A DNA stretch of 64,000 nucleotides from Pseudorhodoferax sp. Leaf267 (GTDB lineage Bacteria > Pseudomonadota > Gammaproteobacteria > Burkholderiales > Burkholderiaceae_C), in contig NZ_LMMV01000001.1 of NCBI RefSeq assembly GCF_001422405.1, forward strand, positions 1,028,620 to 1,092,619, given 5' to 3'. The position numbers and the translations under genes were made by a program. The notes under the pieces were generated by a model. The model ran no database searches, was not told the DNA's origin, and worked only from the letters and a program-made list of their open reading frames with translations. Shown piece by piece: positions 27,171-38,393 of the stretch (position 1 is its first letter; every line of letters starts with the position of its first letter).

Positions 27171-27374
27171 ATGGAGCAGCCCGAGACCACGCGTTGGGTC
27201 GTCTGCCCCACCTGCAAGGGCCAGAGCCTGTACGGCCCGGCCAACCGCTTCCGCCCGTTCTGCAGCGAGCGCTGCAAGGACATCGATCTGGGCGCCTGGG
27301 CCAGCGAGAGTTTCGCCGTGCCCGACCCCACGCCACCGGACGATCAGCCCTTCGGCGACCCCCGGCTGCAGTAG
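27171..27374 (+). CDS. yacG: DNA gyrase inhibitor YacG
   Basis: A 67-residue zinc protein that binds GyrB and inhibits gyrase. The four zinc-ligand cysteines are in [10 protein letters not shown] and [12 protein letters not shown], followed by [12 protein letters not shown] and a proline/aspartate-rich tail. The ATG lies seven bases after zapD. It ends only four bases before the stop of the convergent mutT gene, leaving no room for a terminator. Confidence 0.94.
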   Translation: MEQPETTRWVVCPTCKGQSLYGPANRFRPFCSERCKDIDLGAWASESFAVPDPTPPDDQPFGDPRLQ

Positions 27375-27378
27375 CGCC

Positions 27379-27849
27379 TCAGGCGCAGGTCGCGCCCGTG
27401 AAGCCGCGCTCGGCGGCCAGCCAGTCCAGCACCGGCAAGGCGCCCGGCAGCACGGGCGACAGGGCCACTGGCAGCGCAGCCCAGGCGAAGCTCTGCGCCT
27501 CGCGCATGTCCAGCTCGCCCGTCCAGGCCCGCACCTTGCAGAAGTTCAGCCGCACCAGCGCATGCGGGTAATCGACCAGCTCCGTCTTCCAGGGCTCCGC
27601 GGCCTCGATCACGATGCCGATCTCCTCGTGCAGCTCGCGGCGCAAGGCCTGCTCGACGGTCTCGCCCGCCTCCAGCTTGCCACCCGGAAATTCCCAGTAG
27701 CCCGCATAGACCTTGCCGGCAGGCCGCGAGGTCAGCAGGAAATCGCCGTTAGCTGCCAGCAGGATGCCCACCGCCACCTCGACCGGCGCCCGGTCCGCGC
27801 CGCCGACACGCGGGCGATCGCCGTCGGCCACCAGCGGCGCACGCGTCAT
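27379..27849 (-). CDS. mutT: 8-oxo-dGTP diphosphatase, NUDIX family
   Basis: It hydrolyses oxidised dGTP so that 8-oxoguanine is not built into DNA. The 156 residues contain a NUDIX box, GGKLEAGETVEQALRRELHE followed by EIGI, with all expected Gly, Arg and Glu residues. The first 20 or so residues are a short non-conserved extension. The ATG overlaps the stop of the DUF815 gene (ATGA). It ends the secA-argJ-DUF815-mutT run. Confidence 0.92.
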   Translation of the reverse strand: MTRAPLVADGDRPRVGGADRAPVEVAVGILLAANGDFLLTSRPAGKVYAGYWEFPGGKLEAGETVEQALRRELHEEIGIVIEAAEPWKTELVDYPHALVRLNFCKVRAWTGELDMREAQSFAWAALPVALSPVLPGALPVLDWLAAERGFTGATCA

Positions 27850-28718
27850 GCGGCGTGCTGCCCCGCGTAATCGCGCGCGAACTGGTAGGCCACGCGGCCA
27901 CTACGCGAGCCGCGCTCCAGCGCCCAGACCAGGGCCTCGGCGCGCGAGGCCTCGATGGCCGCGGCCGGCACGCCCAGCGCGCTCAGCCACTGCGCCACGA
28001 TGGTCAGGTACTCTTCCTGCGTGAACGGGTAGAAGCTGACCCACAAGCCGAAGCGCTCGGACAGGGAGATCTTCTCTTCCACCACTTCGCCCGGGTGCAC
28101 CTCACCGTCGTCCGTGTGCTTGTACGTGAGGTTTTCCTTCATGTACTCGGGCAGCAGGTGGCGCCGGTTGCTCGTGGCATAGATCAGCACGTTGGGCGTG
28201 GATGCAGCCACCGAACCATCGAGGATCGACTTGAGCGCTTTGTAGCCGGGCTCGCCGTCCTCGAAGCTCAGGTCGTCGCAGAAGATCATGAACTTCTCGG
28301 GGCGCTGCGCCACGACCTCGACGATGTCGGGCAGGTCCACGAGGTCTGCCTTGTCGACTTCGATCAGGCGCAGGCCGCGCGGCGCGTACTCGTTCAGGCA
28401 GGCGCGGATCAGCGAGGACTTGCCCGTCCCGCGCGCGCCCGTCAGCAGCACATTGTTGGCCGGCTTGCCGTCCACGAACTGCAGCGTGTTGCGCTGGATC
28501 TTGTCCTTCTGTCCGTCGATCTCCTTGAGGTCGGACAGCTGCATCGCGCCCACATGGCGCACCGGCTCCAGTAGCGCATGGCCGGAGCTGCGCTTGCGGT
28601 AGCGGTAGGCGATGGATGCGCCCCAGTCGGGTTCGGACAATGGCGCCGGCAGCACGCGCTCGATGCGCGCCATCAGTTGCTCGGCTTTCTGGAGCAGGCG
28701 CTCGAAACTCTCGTTCAT
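27846..28718 (-). CDS. DUF815-family AAA ATPase
   Basis: A 290-residue ATPase of unknown cellular role. The Walker A is [14 protein letters not shown] (about residues 88-101), the Walker B is [14 protein letters not shown], and a sensor-type motif is [13 protein letters not shown]. The N-terminal 70 residues are helical. It is widespread in beta- and gamma-proteobacteria next to argJ or mutT. Start and stop overlap both neighbours by four bases, so it is translated with argJ and mutT. Confidence 0.88.
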   Translation of the reverse strand: MNESFERLLQKAEQLMARIERVLPAPLSEPDWGASIAYRYRKRSSGHALLEPVRHVGAMQLSDLKEIDGQKDKIQRNTLQFVDGKPANNVLLTGARGTGKSSLIRACLNEYAPRGLRLIEVDKADLVDLPDIVEVVAQRPEKFMIFCDDLSFEDGEPGYKALKSILDGSVAASTPNVLIYATSNRRHLLPEYMKENLTYKHTDDGEVHPGEVVEEKISLSERFGLWVSFYPFTQEEYLTIVAQWLSALGVPAAAIEASRAEALVWALERGSRSGRVAYQFARDYAGQHAA

Positions 28719-29944
28719 GACCGGTAATCGGCGTTGATGCTCACGTAGTCGTGCGAGAGATCGCAGGTCCAGACCGTGTCGGCCGCCACGCCGCGGCCCA
28801 GGCCCACGCGGATCGTGATCTCGCTCTGCTGCATGACGCGCTGGCCGTCTTCCTCGCGGTACTCGGGCCGGCGGCCACCACGCGTGACCACGTGCACGTC
28901 GTCCAGATGCAGTTCGATCTTCGTCTGGTCCAGGTCCTCGATGCCGGCATAGCCGACCGCCGCCAGGATGCGGCCCAGGTTCGGGTCGCTGGCGAAGAAG
29001 GCCGTCTTGACCAGTGGCGAGTGCGCGATGGCGTAGGCCGCCAATCGGCATTCCTCGGCCGTCTTGCCGCCTTCCACGCGCACGGTGATGAACTTGGTCG
29101 CGCCCTCGCCGTCGCGCACGATGGCCTGGGCGAGCTTCTGCGCGACCTGCAGCATCGCGGCTTTCAGGGCCTGGCCATCCGCCGAGTCCCATGACGCGAT
29201 GACCGGGTGCTCGGCTTTCTGCGTCGCGATCACCACGAAGGAGTCGTTCGTGGACGTGTCGCCATCGATGGTCACGCGGTTGAAGGACGCGTCCGCCAGG
29301 TCCTTGGCCAGGCTTTGCACCAGCGCCGGCGCGATGCGCGCATCGGTCGCCAGGAAGCCCAGCATGGTTGCCATGTTCGGCCGGATCATGCCGGCGCCCT
29401 TGCTGATGCCGGTGATGCTGACCGTGGCGCCCGAGATCTGGACCTGCGCACTGAAGGCCTTGGGCACGGTGTCCGTGGTCATGATGCCTTCGGCGGCGCG
29501 GGCCCAATGGTCTGGCTGGGCATCGGCCAGCGCTGCGGGCAGGCCCGCGATGATGCGGTCGGCCGGGAGCGGCTCCATGATCACGCCGGTGGAGAACGGC
29601 AGCACCTGCTCGGGTGCGAGGTCCAGGTGCTGGGCCAGCGCCACGCACGTGGAGTGCGCACGTGCCAGGCCATCGTCGCCGGTGCCGGCATTGGCATTGC
29701 CGGTGTTGATCAGGATGGCGCGCACGCCATGGCCGGCGGCCAGGTGGTTGCGGCAGATCTGCACGGGGGCGGCACAGAAGCGGTTCTGCGTGAACACGCC
29801 GGCCACGGCCGCGCCCTCGTCGAGCAGCACGACCGTCAGGTCCTTGCGGTTGGCCTTGCGCACGCCGGCTTCGGCGACACCGATGCGCACGCCGGCCACG
29901 GCATGCAGGTCGGCGGGGTTCGGGGCGGTGAGATGTACGGGCAT
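28715..29944 (-). CDS. argJ: Bifunctional ornithine acetyltransferase / N-acetylglutamate synthase
   Basis: ArgJ transfers acetyl from N-acetylornithine to glutamate, recycling acetyl in arginine synthesis. The 409-residue precursor self-cleaves before Thr193 in the motif [14 protein letters not shown] to give alpha and beta chains. The Thr becomes the nucleophile. Other signatures are NTGNANAGTG near residue 81 and [14 protein letters not shown]. It starts eight bases after secA and its stop overlaps the DUF815 start. Whether it accepts acetyl-CoA cannot be decided from sequence alone. Confidence 0.95.
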   Translation of the reverse strand: MPVHLTAPNPADLHAVAGVRIGVAEAGVRKANRKDLTVVLLDEGAAVAGVFTQNRFCAAPVQICRNHLAAGHGVRAILINTGNANAGTGDDGLARAHSTCVALAQHLDLAPEQVLPFSTGVIMEPLPADRIIAGLPAALADAQPDHWARAAEGIMTTDTVPKAFSAQVQISGATVSITGISKGAGMIRPNMATMLGFLATDARIAPALVQSLAKDLADASFNRVTIDGDTSTNDSFVVIATQKAEHPVIASWDSADGQALKAAMLQVAQKLAQAIVRDGEGATKFITVRVEGGKTAEECRLAAYAIAHSPLVKTAFFASDPNLGRILAAVGYAGIEDLDQTKIELHLDDVHVVTRGGRRPEYREEDGQRVMQQSEITIRVGLGRGVAADTVWTCDLSHDYVSINADYRS

Positions 29945-29952
29945 GCTCGTCC

Positions 29953-32712
<2,760 letters not shown>

Positions 32713-32895
32713 GAATGCGAGATCGCCCCTGCCCGCTACGGCTGCGAGGCGACCGAAATCCCTTGAAAGAAGGTGGAATCCGTTGTGGCTGCGAGGGCGC
32801 CAACCCGGCTGCGCCATGCGCGGCCTGCCCTTGCCAAACCGGCGATTTTATGCCGGGCGGCCTGATGCGCCGGGCGGCCCCGATAATCCCGGTCC
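32713..32895. promoter_or_regulatory. Divergent spacer between secA and the dciA-like gene
   Basis: A 183-base gap with no gene. A plus-strand GATAAT (32882-32887) lies nine bases before the dciA-like ATG. A minus-strand CATAAAAT lies near 32844-32851. No matching -35 boxes or regulatory stem-loop could be recognised. Confidence 0.3.
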
Positions 32896-33201
32896 ATGCA
32901 CCCAGGCCAACGCTCCTACACCTTGCAGCAGGCCGTGCAGGACTCAGCCCCGCTGGCTCGGCTGACCGCGCTGGCGCGCGAGTCGGGCGAACGGCTGGCG
33001 GCTGTCCAGGCGCTGATCCCTCCTGCGCTGCGCCGCGGCATCCGGCCCGGGCCCATCGACGGCCTCAGCTGGTGCCTGCTGGTGGACAACAGCGCGGCCG
33101 CCTCCAAGCTGCGCCAATTGCTGCCTACGCTGCAGACAGCCTTGCGCGCGCGCGGCTGGGAGGTCGATGCCATCCGCGTGAAGATCCAGGCGCGGCTCTA
33201 G
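32896..33201 (+). CDS. DciA-like protein (DUF721 family)
   Basis: A 101-residue protein made almost entirely of the KH-like DUF721 core: [20 protein letters not shown] followed by [19 protein letters not shown]. DciA proteins bind the replicative helicase DnaB and help load it at origins. Many members have longer tails that are missing here. The place beside secA, transcribed away from it, is typical of Burkholderiales. Its stop overlaps the end of the convergent cbiO pseudogene by four bases. Confidence 0.75.
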   Translation: MHPGQRSYTLQQAVQDSAPLARLTALARESGERLAAVQALIPPALRRGIRPGPIDGLSWCLLVDNSAAASKLRQLLPTLQTALRARGWEVDAIRVKIQARL

Positions 33202-33896
33202 GCCAGGTCGGCGCGGCGCAGCAGCGCAGGGTCGCGCGAGGCTGCGTCCAGCGGACCGTCCAAGGCCATCGCGCCATCGCGTCCGCGCGCCCAGCCGCGG
33301 GCCAACGCGAGTTGGTGCGTACTGACCACCACCGTGCCATCGCTGTGCGCGAGCCAGTCGAGCAACCAGCCAGCCGTGCGCGGGTCCAGATGGGCCAAGG
33401 GCTCATCGAGCAACAGCAGCCGCGGCTCCATGACCAGCACGCAGGCCAGGGCCAGGCGCTGCTTCTCGCCTCCCGACAACAGGAACGGCGGCTTGTCCAG
33501 CAGGTGGGCGATGCGCAGCTGGCTTGCCCACTACGCGATGCGCAACTCTGCGTCCGGCAGCCCCAGCCAGCGCGGTCCATAGCCGATCTCATCGCGCACC
33601 ATGGGGTTGAACAGCATGGCTTCGGGGTGCTGGAACAGCAGGCCGACCTCGCGGCGAAAGCGCCTGGACCAGTCCGTGCGCCGCGCACGCTGCGCCGTGA
33701 CCGCCTCGCCGTCGTAGCGGTGGGTGCCGGCCGTGGGAAACAACAGCGCGTCCAGCAATCGCAGCCGCGTGGTCTTGCAGCCGCCATTGGCGCCCAGCAG
33801 CACGATCTTCTCGACGGGTCGTGCTGCCAGCGATAGCCCGAACGAGACTGGTGCGGCATCGGGCCAACCGAAGGCCACGCGCTCCAGTTCACTCAT
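33198..33896 (-). pseudogene. cbiO: cbiO-type cobalt/nickel ECF transporter ATPase, in-frame stop
   Basis: The reading frame codes an ABC ATPase of the CbiO type in two pieces separated by a TAG at 33531-33533. The N-terminal piece has SELERVAFGWPD, the Q-loop in LLFQHPEAMLFNP and YGPRWLGLPDAELRIA. After the stop the same frame continues with [20 protein letters not shown] (signature) and [13 protein letters not shown] (Walker B). The Walker A reads GANGGCKTT instead of the expected GxxGxGKST-type loop, so the catalytic Gly is replaced by Cys. Two lesions in one gene, plus damaged neighbours, argue for decay rather than suppression. Confidence 0.8.
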
Positions 33897-34077
33897 CGAA
33901 GCCGCCGCGTGCGCGCACGGCCAGCGTGGACACCGCGGCGCGGGCCACGGGCTGGTCCAGCAAATGGCCGGCCGTGGCCGCGCCATGCCGGCTGCGCGCT
34001 CGTAGCCTTGCCGCGCCCGGTGTGCGGCTGCAAAACGCCAGCGCGTGGTCGCGCACGAGCCAGCGCAGCGGCGTCAT
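33889..34077 (-). pseudogene. Probable cbiQ remnant (62 residues)
   Basis: A short frame starting MTPLRWLVRDHALAF and ending AVSTLAVRARGGFDE. Its ATG overlaps the cbiM stop (ATGA) and its stop overlaps the cbiO start, so it fills exactly the slot of the transmembrane gene cbiQ. CbiQ proteins are normally 200-270 residues with several membrane segments, and none is visible here. I infer an internal deletion that left only the two ends. Sequence similarity to CbiQ could not be confirmed by eye. Confidence 0.5.
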
Positions 34078-34724
34078 GTGGACCAGCGCCAGTGGCGCGC
34101 ACGGGCCAGGCGCCAGACCAGCACGGCCAGCACGGCCTCGCCCAAGCCGACCAGCACATGCGGCAGCAAGATCGCGGGCAACACCACGGCCAGCCCGAAG
34201 GGGAAGAACAGCGATGAACCGTCGGCGCGCTGCACAAGCCAGGGTTGCAGGCCCAACACCACCGCCACGAGTGCGGCAGACACCATGACCGCACACCAGG
34301 CGGCGAGCGCAACGGCCAGCTCTTCTTGCCAGTCTCGCGCCAGCCGGTACACGCCAACGGCCACCAGCGCGCCGCGCCGCAGATGGCCAGCGCATTGCCC
34401 GGCAGCGCCGTGATGCCGCCGGCGCCGAACAGCAAGGACTGCAGCAGCAACACCAGGCTGCAGCTCAGGAAGGCCAGGCGCACGCCGAACAGCAGCGCCA
34501 GCAGGGTGATGCCGATCGCATGCACGGAAGTGCCCCCCGGCAGCGGCAGCATGACCAAACCCATGCCGTAGGCCAGGGCTGTGAGCGCGGCCAGGCGCGG
34601 AACCAGCGCCTCGTCCAGCTGCAAACGCAGTCCACGGCCGGCGGCCCACCAGCCCCCCCCCCGACGCCAGCCCGTAAGCGGGCAGATAGGTCTGCGGCGA
34701 CAGGAAGCCGTCGGGGATGTGCAT
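34074..34724 (-). pseudogene. cbiM: cbiM cobalt/nickel ECF substrate-binding component, two frameshifts
   Basis: The protein opens with the diagnostic MHIPDGFLSPQTYLP, whose N-terminal Met-His binds the metal in CbiM/NikM. After about 24 residues the frame shifts at a run of ten C (34653-34662). The middle, LVMLPLPGGTSVHAIGITL through GITALPGNALAIC, lies in another frame. A second shift near 34375-34395 restores the first frame, which continues GALVAVGVYRLARDWQEEL to the stop. The two shifts compensate but change some 85 residues in between. Together with cbiQ and cbiO damage this is an inactive transporter unless the errors are technical. Confidence 0.82.
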
Positions 34725-34734
34725 GGGGCCGAGC

Positions 34735-34935
34735 TCAGGCCGGACGGCGGCGGCGCACGGCCTGCCGCAGCAGCAGGCCCAGACCGAGGATCACGCAGAC
34801 GCCCCATCTAGCGCGTTGCCAGAGCGGCACCTGCGCCGCCTCTGCCTGACGCCCTGCCCAGCGCGGCCCTGCTGCTTGTCCGCATTGGCGACATTGCCAA
34901 AGCGCTGCGTGCAGGGCGTGCCGCGCGCCCCCCAT
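34735..34935 (-). CDS. Small membrane protein upstream of cbiM, unrecognised
   Basis: A possible 66-residue protein beginning MGGARHALHAALWQCRQCGQ. It has one hydrophobic segment near the end (WGVCVILGLGLLL) followed by an arginine-rich tail. A purine-rich AGGGAGG lies about eleven bases before the ATG, and the stop is ten bases before cbiM, so it would be first in the same operon. I do not recognise the family. It could be a small accessory subunit of the metal transporter, or it may not be a gene. Confidence 0.35.
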   Translation of the reverse strand: MGGARHALHAALWQCRQCGQAAGPRWAGRQAEAAQVPLWQRARWGVCVILGLGLLLRQAVRRRRPA

Positions 34936-34982
34936 CGTAAGATCGCCCTCCCTTTTCCCAGCCACTCGGCGCGCACGCATCC

Positions 34983-36218
34983 ATGACGCTTCCCACGACC
35001 TCCCTGGACAAAGCCAAGATCAAGTTTTTGCTGCTGGAGGGCGTGCATGCCTCGGCCGTGGACCTGCTGCGATCCGCGGGCTACAGCCAGATCGAGTCGC
35101 TGCCCTCGGCACTGCCCGACGCCCAGCTCAAGGAGAAGATCGCCGATGCGCATTTCCTGGGCATCCGGTCGCGCACGCAGCTCACCGAGGAGGTGTTCGC
35201 CCACGCCCACAAGCTCGCAGCTGTGGGCTGCTTCTGCATCGGCACCAACCAGGTCGATCTGCAGGCGGCGCGCGCGCGCGGCATCGCGGTCTTCAACGCG
35301 CCCTACTCCAACACCCGCTCGGTGGCCGAGCTGGTCATTGCCGAGGCCATCCTGCTGTTGCGCGGCGTGCCGGCCAAGAATGCCGCCGCGCACCGTGGCG
35401 GCTGGCTCAAGACGGCCGAAAACTCCTACGAGATCCGAGGCAAGACCCTGGGCGTGGTCGGCTATGGCGCCATCGGCACGCAGCTGTCGGTGCTGGCCGA
35501 AAGCCTGGGCATGCACGTGCTGTTCCACGACATCGTGGCCAAGCTGCCGCTGGGCAATGCGCGCCAGGTCGCCAGCCTGCCGGAGCTGCTGGCCGCAAGC
35601 GACATCGTGACCCTGCATGTGCCCGAGACGCCGTCCACACAATGGATGATCGGCGCCGCGCAGATCGCGGCCATGAAGCCTGGCAGCATCCTGATCAACG
35701 CCTCGCGCGGCACGGTGGTGGAGATCGATCCGCTCGCGCAGGCCATCCAGTCCGGCAAGCTGCTCGGCGCGGCCATCGATGTGTTTCCGGTCGAACCGCG
35801 TGGCAACCACGACGAGTTCCAGTCGCCCTTGCGCGGGCTGGACAACGTGATCCTCACGCCGCACATCGGCGGCTCCACGCTGGAGGCACAGGCCAATATC
35901 GGCATCGAGGTGGCAGAGAAGCTGGTGCGTTACAGCGACACCGGCACCACGACCTCGTCGGTCAATTTCCCCGAGGTTTCACTGCCCTCGCACCCAGGCA
36001 AGCACCGCCTGCTGCACGTGCACCACAACGTGCCAGGCGTGCTGTCGGAAATCAACCGCATCTTCTCGGACAACCAGATCAACATCGCGTCGCAGTTCCT
36101 GCAGACCAACGACAAGATCGGCTACGTGGTGATCGACCTGGATGCCAGTTCGTCGGAAATGGCGCTCCAGAAGCTGGCCCAGGTGCCGGGCACGATCCGC
36201 AGCCGCGTGCTGTTCTAG
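34983..36218 (+). CDS. serA: D-3-phosphoglycerate dehydrogenase with ACT domain
   Basis: SerA makes 3-phosphohydroxypyruvate, the first step of serine synthesis. The 411 residues match the short E. coli type. The Rossmann motif is GVVGYGAIGTQL, catalytic Arg and Glu lie in NASRGTVVEIDPL and the following region, and His is in LTPHIGGSTLEAQ. The C-terminal ACT domain from about residue 335 (LLHVHHNVPGVLSEINRIF) is where serine would bind and inhibit. Its end faces the tRNA-Thr terminator. Confidence 0.95.
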   Translation: MTLPTTSLDKAKIKFLLLEGVHASAVDLLRSAGYSQIESLPSALPDAQLKEKIADAHFLGIRSRTQLTEEVFAHAHKLAAVGCFCIGTNQVDLQAARARGIAVFNAPYSNTRSVAELVIAEAILLLRGVPAKNAAAHRGGWLKTAENSYEIRGKTLGVVGYGAIGTQLSVLAESLGMHVLFHDIVAKLPLGNARQVASLPELLAASDIVTLHVPETPSTQWMIGAAQIAAMKPGSILINASRGTVVEIDPLAQAIQSGKLLGAAIDVFPVEPRGNHDEFQSPLRGLDNVILTPHIGGSTLEAQANIGIEVAEKLVRYSDTGTTTSSVNFPEVSLPSHPGKHRLLHVHHNVPGVLSEINRIFSDNQINIASQFLQTNDKIGYVVIDLDASSSEMALQKLAQVPGTIRSRVLF

Positions 36219-36231
36219 TCTGCCCAAAACA

Positions 36232-36264
36232 AAACCCGCGATGCCTGGGCGGGCATGCGGGTTT
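36232..36264 (-). terminator. Rho-independent terminator after tRNA-Thr
   Basis: The arms AAACCCGC and GCGGGTTT are perfect complements, with extra pairing inside (GATGCC against GGGCAT). Read on the minus strand the hairpin is followed by TTTTGTTTT, as expected for the tRNA. The plus strand lacks a T-run after it, so it would stop serA transcripts less well. Confidence 0.85.
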
Positions 36265-36272
36265 CGAGTGAA

Positions 36273-36348
36273 TGGTGCCGATTGTCGGAATCGAACTGAC
36301 GACCGTCCGCTTACAAGGCGGGTGCTCTACCAACTGAGCTAAATCGGC
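36273..36348 (-). tRNA. tRNA-Thr (anticodon TGT)
   Basis: A 76-base cloverleaf with the CCA encoded. The acceptor arms GCCGATT/AATCGGC and D stem GCTC/GAGC pair fully. The anticodon loop CTTGTAA gives TGT, and the T loop is TTCGATT. Two positions do not pair: C27 with A43 in the anticodon stem and A52 with C62 in the T stem. The gene otherwise looks intact, with its own promoter and terminator. Confidence 0.95.
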
Positions 36349-36367
36349 GGATGGGAGACAGCGAGGG

Positions 36368-36398
36368 ATTCTACTGAAGCCCCGAGCTGCCGGGTCAA
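36368..36398 (-). promoter_or_regulatory. Candidate promoter of tRNA-Thr
   Basis: TTGACC (36393-36398) and TAGAAT (36368-36373) read on the minus strand, each five of six matches to the housekeeping consensus. The spacer is 19 bases, longer than ideal. The -10 box ends 19 bases before the mature tRNA. Confidence 0.55.
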
Positions 36399-36402
36399 GG
36401 CC

Positions 36403-36906
36403 CTACTTCACGCGCTTGAGAGAGGGCCTCGGGCCACTGGCGCCGGGGCGCGGAGGCTCCGGCGTGTCGCCCTCGTCGGCGGGCTCAGGTGCCAACTGCA
36501 GGGTCTTGGACGATCTGTCGTCGGCATGCCCGGCCGAAGCCGGCTCGACTGCGATCGGTGCGACGCCCGCGCCGGCCACGGGCGACGGGAAAGCCATGCC
36601 TTGCCCGTTCTCGCGCGCATAGATTGCGATCACGCGGCTGATGGGCACGAGAATCTCGCGGGCCGTGCCGGCGAAGCGGGCCTTGAATTCGATGAAGTCG
36701 TTGCCGAGCTTGAGCGCGCTGGTGGCGTCGAAGCTGATGTTCAGCACGATCTCGCCGTCCTTCACGTACTCACGCGGCACCTGCACCGATTCGTCGACCA
36801 GCACCGCAACATAGGGCGTGAAGCCGTTGTCGGTGCACCATTCGTAGAGCGCCCGGATCAGGTACGGGCGCGTCGAGGTGGCGTCGAGTGCGTTCATCAA
36901 GCCCAT
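36403..36906 (-). CDS. sspB: ClpXP protease specificity-enhancing factor SspB
   Basis: SspB delivers ssrA-tagged and other substrates to ClpXP. Of 167 residues, the first 110 or so form the substrate-binding domain (STRPYLIRALYEWCTDNGFTP, VLNISFDATSALKLGNDFIEF). A long flexible linker rich in Pro, Ala and Asp follows, and the end GPRPSLKRVK is the ClpX-binding tail. Two ATGs three codons apart are possible starts; the first is given. It follows sspA by six bases. Confidence 0.95.
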   Translation of the reverse strand: MGLMNALDATSTRPYLIRALYEWCTDNGFTPYVAVLVDESVQVPREYVKDGEIVLNISFDATSALKLGNDFIEFKARFAGTAREILVPISRVIAIYARENGQGMAFPSPVAGAGVAPIAVEPASAGHADDRSSKTLQLAPEPADEGDTPEPPRPGASGPRPSLKRVK

Positions 36907-36912
36907 GCCTGC

Positions 36913-37524
36913 TTACTTGCGCATGACCTTTTCGGACGGCGTCAACGCCTCGATGTAGGCCGGGCGCGAGAAGATGCGCTCGGCGTACTTCAACAGCGGC
37001 GCTGCGTTCTTGCTGAGGTCGATGCCGTAGAAGTCCAGGCGCCACAGCAGCGGCGCGATGGCCACGTCCAGCATGGAGAAGTTCTCCCCCAGCATGTACT
37101 TGTTCTTCAGGAACACCGGGGCCAGTTGCGTGAGGCGGTCACGGATGTGGGCGCGCGCCTTTTCCAGCGCCTTCTCGTTGCCCTTGGAGGCGCGCGATTC
37201 GAGCAGGCCGACGTGTACGAACAGCTCCTTCTCGAAATTCAGCAGGAACAGGCGCACGCGGGCGCGGTCGACCGGGTCGCCGGGCATCAACTGGGGATGC
37301 GGGAAGCGTTCGTCGATGTACTCGTTGATGATGTTCGACTCGTACAGGATCAGGTCGCGCTCGACCAGGATCGGCACTTGGCCGTACGGGTTCATGACGC
37401 TGATGTCTTCGGGCTTGTTGTAGAGATCGACGTCACGGATCTCGAAGTCCATGCCCTTTTCGAACAGGACGAAGCGGCAGCGGTGGGAAAAGGGGCAGGT
37501 CGTTCCCGAGTACAAGACCATCAT
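36913..37524 (-). CDS. sspA: Stringent starvation protein A, glutathione S-transferase fold
   Basis: SspA binds RNA polymerase during starvation and helps acid tolerance and virulence-type regulation in proteobacteria. The 203 residues form a GST-like protein: SGTTCPFSHRCRFVLFEKGM opens the thioredoxin-like domain, and DLYNKPEDISVMNPYGQVPI, YESNIINEYIDERFPHP and the helical C-terminal domain follow. AGGAG stands nine bases before the chosen ATG; a GTG two codons upstream is too close to it. With sspB it forms a two-gene operon after the petABC terminator. Confidence 0.94.
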   Translation of the reverse strand: MMVLYSGTTCPFSHRCRFVLFEKGMDFEIRDVDLYNKPEDISVMNPYGQVPILVERDLILYESNIINEYIDERFPHPQLMPGDPVDRARVRLFLLNFEKELFVHVGLLESRASKGNEKALEKARAHIRDRLTQLAPVFLKNKYMLGENFSMLDVAIAPLLWRLDFYGIDLSKNAAPLLKYAERIFSRPAYIEALTPSEKVMRK

Positions 37525-37540
37525 GAGCACAGACTCCTAA

Positions 37541-37578
37541 AAATCAAAAAGAGTGGGCTGCGCCGTACGCACCCACTC
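37541..37578 (-). terminator. Rho-independent terminator after petABC
   Basis: On the minus strand GAGTGGG pairs with CCCACTC around a 14-base loop that can pair further (GCG with CGC), and the hairpin is followed by TTTTTGATTT. It separates the petABC operon from sspA-sspB, 33 bases after the cytochrome c1 stop. Confidence 0.85.
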
Positions 37579-37611
37579 TGCGGTCACCCGGGGCAGCGCC
37601 CCAGGCACGGG

Positions 37612-38379
37612 TTACTTGACGTCTTTCCAGAACGCCGCGTTCAAGCGCCAGGCAATCACGGTGAACACGCTCAGGAACAGCAGCACCCAGACGCCGATGC
37701 GCACACGCGTATTTTGGGCCGGCTCGCCCATCCAGGCCATGAAGCTGACCAGATCGCCCACAGCTTGGTCGTACTGCAGTGGCGTCATGCTGCCGGGCGT
37801 GACCTGCTCCCAGCCCTTGAAGACCTGGGTAGCGTGGCCGTGGCTTTGCACCTCTTCGAACACTGGGCGGCGTTCGCCTTGCAGCTGCCACAACACGTGC
37901 GGCATGCCGACACTGGGGAACGCCAGGTTGTTCCAGCCCGTCGCCTTGGTGTCATCGCGGTAGTAGGTGCGCAGGTAGGTATAGAGATAGTCGGCACCGG
38001 TGCCGCCATGGCCCGAGCGCGAACGCGTCATCAAGGTCAGGTCGGGCGGGTTCGCACCGAACCATTCCTTGGCCTTCTGCGGATCGATCGCGGCCTTCAT
38101 GGTGTCGCCGACCTTCTCGGTCGTGAACAGCAGGTTGTCCTTGATCTGCTGCTCGGTCAGGCCGATGTCGCGCAGGCGGTTGAAGCGCATGAAGGCTGCG
38201 GAGTGGCAGTTCAGGCAGTAGTTGACGAACAGCTTGGCGCCGTTCTGCAGCGACGACATGTCGTTCGTCTTGAGCGGCGCCTTGTCCCAGGCGATGCCAC
38301 CTTCGGCAGCTTGCGCGCCAGCCATCAGGCCGAAGGACAAGAGGAGTCCCGCGAGAAAACCGTGGATGTTTTTTTTCAT
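37612..38379 (-). CDS. petC: Ubiquinol-cytochrome c reductase, cytochrome c1 subunit
   Basis: A 255-residue heme protein of the bc1 complex that takes electrons from the Rieske centre and passes them to soluble cytochrome c. A signal peptide (residues 1-24, ending AGAQA) precedes the heme site Cys55-Leu-Asn-Cys58-His59. The axial Met probably lies in FPSVGMPHVLWQL. The C-terminal membrane anchor is VRIGVWVLLFLSVFTVIAW. It is the last gene of petABC and is followed by a clear terminator. Confidence 0.96.
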   Translation of the reverse strand: MKKNIHGFLAGLLLSFGLMAGAQAAEGGIAWDKAPLKTNDMSSLQNGAKLFVNYCLNCHSAAFMRFNRLRDIGLTEQQIKDNLLFTTEKVGDTMKAAIDPQKAKEWFGANPPDLTLMTRSRSGHGGTGADYLYTYLRTYYRDDTKATGWNNLAFPSVGMPHVLWQLQGERRPVFEEVQSHGHATQVFKGWEQVTPGSMTPLQYDQAVGDLVSFMAWMGEPAQNTRVRIGVWVLLFLSVFTVIAWRLNAAFWKDVK

Positions 38380-38393
38380 GGTCAGCAATCGGC

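Noticed and set aside
33889-34395. Longer 168-codon reading through the cbiQ slot
   Set aside because: The upstream part overlaps cbiM in another frame and is a shadow; only the 62 codons after the ATG that overlaps the cbiM stop have positional support.
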